Positions 7,395 through 8,924 of a stretch of DNA of 8,924 nucleotides are shown one piece after another. Under the pieces are notes generated by a model, which ran no database searches, had not been told where the DNA came from, and saw only the letters and a list, made by a program, of their open reading frames with translations. The translations under genes and the position numbers were made by a program. The stretch comes from Firmicutes bacterium UBA1426 (GTDB lineage Bacteria > Bacillota > Clostridia > Peptostreptococcales > Anaerovoracaceae), in contig DCUA01000149.1 of NCBI GenBank assembly GCA_002329675.1, positions 1-8,924 on the forward strand, written 5' to 3'. Each line of letters opens with the position of its first letter. Positions within the stretch are counted from its first letter, which is position 1.

Positions 7395-8660
7395 ATGTAT
7401 AGTATGTTTACGGACAAGATTGTTGCGGCAGTGAAGGCGATAACAAATAAAACCAGAGAGATAGTAACAGATTTTCGGATTGATAAATTAAGTAAGCTCA
7501 GCAAAAAGACCATGATCGGCATAGGTGCATCAGCCCTGGCGGTGGTTGTGATTTGCGGAGCTTTTGCTTTATCCGGAGGCGAAGAGCCGGAAAACGCTTT
7601 GCTGAGTGCACCGCCCCAGGAAGAAGAACCGGTGGAAGTCGCTGAAATCTATTACTCGATAGAAATTGACGGTACTTCTGTTGCCTTGTTGGCCACGGAG
7701 GAGGACGCCCGGGCTGTTCTGGATAATGTCGTTGATCATTACAGAACGGAAGGATCAGAAATTATCAGTGTTGCATATAACGAAAGTGTAGAGATTGTAG
7801 AAGTGGAAGCTGTTGAGCCGGAGCTTATGTCTGTGGAAGATGCAGCTACCATGATTCTTACCGGCACGAAGGAACCTAAGGTCCACACTGTTGTCAGCGG
7901 AGATAATTTCTGGGATATAGCTGTAAAGAACGGTATGACTGTTGAAGAACTGATTGCCTCCAATCCGGATAAGGATCCGGACCGGTTGAAGATCGGATCC
8001 ACGTTGAACCTGTATGAGCTGAAACCCTTTGTCCATGTTTCTCTGACGGAGCGCGTTGCCACTACAGAGAGGATCGATTACGATATCGCCTACGAAGAAA
8101 CTAACACTCTTTATAAGGGAGAAATCAAGGTCAAGACAGCAGGTGTATACGGTCAGCGCCAGGTCACCAAAGAGATCGTCAGGGAAAACGGAGTGGTCGT
8201 TTCAAGCACAGAGATCGCATCTGCTGTGATCAGTGAGCCATCCACACAGGTCAACCTTAAAGGAACCAAGTCACTGGCTACTCTCGTGGGAAGTGGTTCG
8301 TTCGTCAGCCCCATGGGTAACCTCGAAATATCCTCGGCCTATGGATCCCGAGGCGGCGGCAGACACACAGGAGTGGATTTAAGGAATCCAAAAGGGACTC
8401 CTATATATGCAGTGGATGACGGAGTGGTAACTGCTGCAAAATATCAGGGAAGCTATGGAAACATCGTCAAGCTGTCCCATGGCAATGGGGTCGAAACCTG
8501 GTATGCACACTGCGATAAAATGATTGTATCCGTGGGAGATGTGGTTAAGAAGGGCCAACAAATTGCTACTGTAGGCATAACAGGCAGAGCCACCGGCTAC
8601 CACTTGCATTTTGAAGTGAGGAAAAATGGGGTGCCACAAAATCCCATGAATTACCTGTAG
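7395..8660 (+). CDS. Membrane-anchored LysM-G5-M23 peptidoglycan endopeptidase
   Basis: The 421-residue protein has a cytoplasmic basic tail (1-38), one membrane segment (about 39-60) with no obvious cleavage site, and an acidic linker rich in E and P (61-83). An unassigned extracellular region (about 84-160) follows, then a LysM domain (163-208) that binds glycan chains, a G5 domain (about 210-290) and an M23 metallopeptidase domain (about 305-420). The zinc site is complete: H324 and D328 in HTGVDL, and H405 in HLHF. The catalytic histidines H372 (WYAHC) and H403 are present, so it should cut peptide cross-links in the wall. The ATG at 7395 follows AAAGAGGT (7377-7384) with about 10-base spacing. 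An ATG at 7404 is too far from it. It has its own promoter and leader, and a terminator-like hairpin follows. Confidence 0.94.
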   Translation: MYSMFTDKIVAAVKAITNKTREIVTDFRIDKLSKLSKKTMIGIGASALAVVVICGAFALSGGEEPENALLSAPPQEEEPVEVAEIYYSIEIDGTSVALLATEEDARAVLDNVVDHYRTEGSEIISVAYNESVEIVEVEAVEPELMSVEDAATMILTGTKEPKVHTVVSGDNFWDIAVKNGMTVEELIASNPDKDPDRLKIGSTLNLYELKPFVHVSLTERVATTERIDYDIAYEETNTLYKGEIKVKTAGVYGQRQVTKEIVRENGVVVSSTEIASAVISEPSTQVNLKGTKSLATLVGSGSFVSPMGNLEISSAYGSRGGGRHTGVDLRNPKGTPIYAVDDGVVTAAKYQGSYGNIVKLSHGNGVETWYAHCDKMIVSVGDVVKKGQQIATVGITGRATGYHLHFEVRKNGVPQNPMNYL

Positions 8661-8673
8661 TACAGGAAAACCT

Positions 8674-8702
8674 TTGATTTCATTACTAATATAAGTTATA
8701 CT
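8674..8702 (+). promoter_or_regulatory. Promoter of cysE
   Basis: TTGATT (8674-8679), 17 bases, then TATACT (8697-8702) gives nine of twelve consensus positions with ideal spacing. The predicted start, about 8708-8710, falls at the first G residues of the hairpin at 8705-8728. The transcript would therefore begin with that stem. Confidence 0.6.
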
Positions 8703-8704
8703 TT

Positions 8705-8732
8705 TATGGCGGGCGGAGGCTCGCCATATTTT
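8705..8732 (+). terminator. Rho-independent terminator-like hairpin after the M23 gene
   Basis: TATGGCGGGC (8705-8714) pairs with GCTCGCCATA (8719-8728) over ten base pairs, one of them G-U, around a GGAG loop, and is followed by TTTT (8729-8732). The GC-rich stem is strong but the T run is short, so termination may be incomplete. It lies 44 bases after the peptidase stop codon and overlaps the expected start of the cysE transcript. Confidence 0.65.
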
Positions 8733-8760
8733 ACATACCGGCGGATCAAAGAGGTGGATC

Positions 8761-8924
8761 ATGAGCTTTATTAGAGACATCAATGAAGACATCAAAGCTG
8801 TATTAGCCAGAGACCCTGCGGCCAGAACGGGTTTTGAGGTGCTTTTGTGTTATCCCGGCATATGGGCCCTGATACTCCACAGACCTGCCCACTGGCTGTT
8901 CAATCATAACCTGAAACTCATTGC
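8761..8924 (+). CDS. cysE: Serine O-acetyltransferase, N-terminal part (runs off right edge)
   Basis: The visible 54 residues begin MSFIRDINEDIKAVLARDPA and continue through FEVLLCYPGIWALILHRPAH. RDPAAR followed by EVLLCYPG and HRPAHWLF is the characteristic N-terminal helical region of CysE/EpsC-type serine acetyltransferases, which make O-acetylserine from serine and acetyl-CoA for cysteine synthesis. The hexapeptide-repeat catalytic domain lies beyond the window. The ATG at 8761 is supported by AGAGGTGG (8750-8757), close upstream, and by good family alignment from the first residues. It has its own promoter. In Bacillus, cysE lies just downstream of the same yacL-isp-synthetase cluster, so its presence here keeps an old gene order with several genes inserted. 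Confidence 0.9.
   Translation, partial: MSFIRDINEDIKAVLARDPAARTGFEVLLCYPGIWALILHRPAHWLFNHNLKLI

Noticed and set aside
1..8924. Mobile element, CRISPR array, defence or toxin-antitoxin system
   Set aside because: No transposase, integrase, regular repeat-spacer pattern, terminal inverted repeats or small paired toxin/antitoxin-like genes were seen; the genes are housekeeping families in a tight operon.

Overview
The window looks like a chromosomal stretch of core genes from a low-to-mid G+C Gram-positive anaerobe of class Clostridia. The signs are strong AGGAGG-type ribosome binding sites, sigma-A promoters of the form TTGACA-N17-TATACT, a pyrophosphate-type phosphofructokinase, a CarD-family RNA polymerase regulator followed by a YacL-type PIN/TRAM membrane protein, and a partial match to the Bacillus/Clostridium order yacL-ispD-ispF-aminoacyl-tRNA synthetase-cysE. 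A finer placement (for example Anaerovoracaceae or Lachnospiraceae) is only a guess. I see no insertion sequence, CRISPR array, phage gene, tRNA or rRNA.

Layout. Bases 1-177 hold the start of a minus-strand phosphofructokinase gene that runs off the left edge. Bases 178-433 are a divergent promoter region, with two near-consensus promoters in tandem facing right. From 434 to 7198 eight plus-strand genes lie head to tail: carD, yacL, a fused ispDF, proS, two short chromate-transporter-family genes, a Nudix hydrolase and a cyclophilin. Most junctions are tight: ispDF/proS and the two transporter genes each overlap by four bases (ATGA), and the Nudix Shine-Dalgarno site abuts the preceding stop codon. 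The group probably forms one operon or a few nested ones. Bases 7199-7394 hold a new promoter and a leader of about 140 nt with several possible, partly exclusive helices around the ribosome binding site. The leader precedes a membrane-anchored LysM-G5-M23 peptidoglycan hydrolase (7395-8660). Next come a promoter and a terminator-like hairpin that overlap in an unusual way, and then the start of cysE (8761 to the right edge).

How the genes fit together. CarD tunes initiation by RNA polymerase. IspDF supplies two steps of the MEP isoprenoid pathway. ProS charges tRNA-Pro. The cyclophilin folds proteins, and the Nudix enzyme probably cleans up nucleotide derivatives. The paired CHR proteins form a putative anion transporter. 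The M23 protein remodels the cell wall, and CysE opens cysteine synthesis. This is a housekeeping region. I did not find a convincing new multi-gene system. The items most worth checking are the structured leader before the M23 gene, the promoter/hairpin overlap before cysE, and the tandem promoters of carD.
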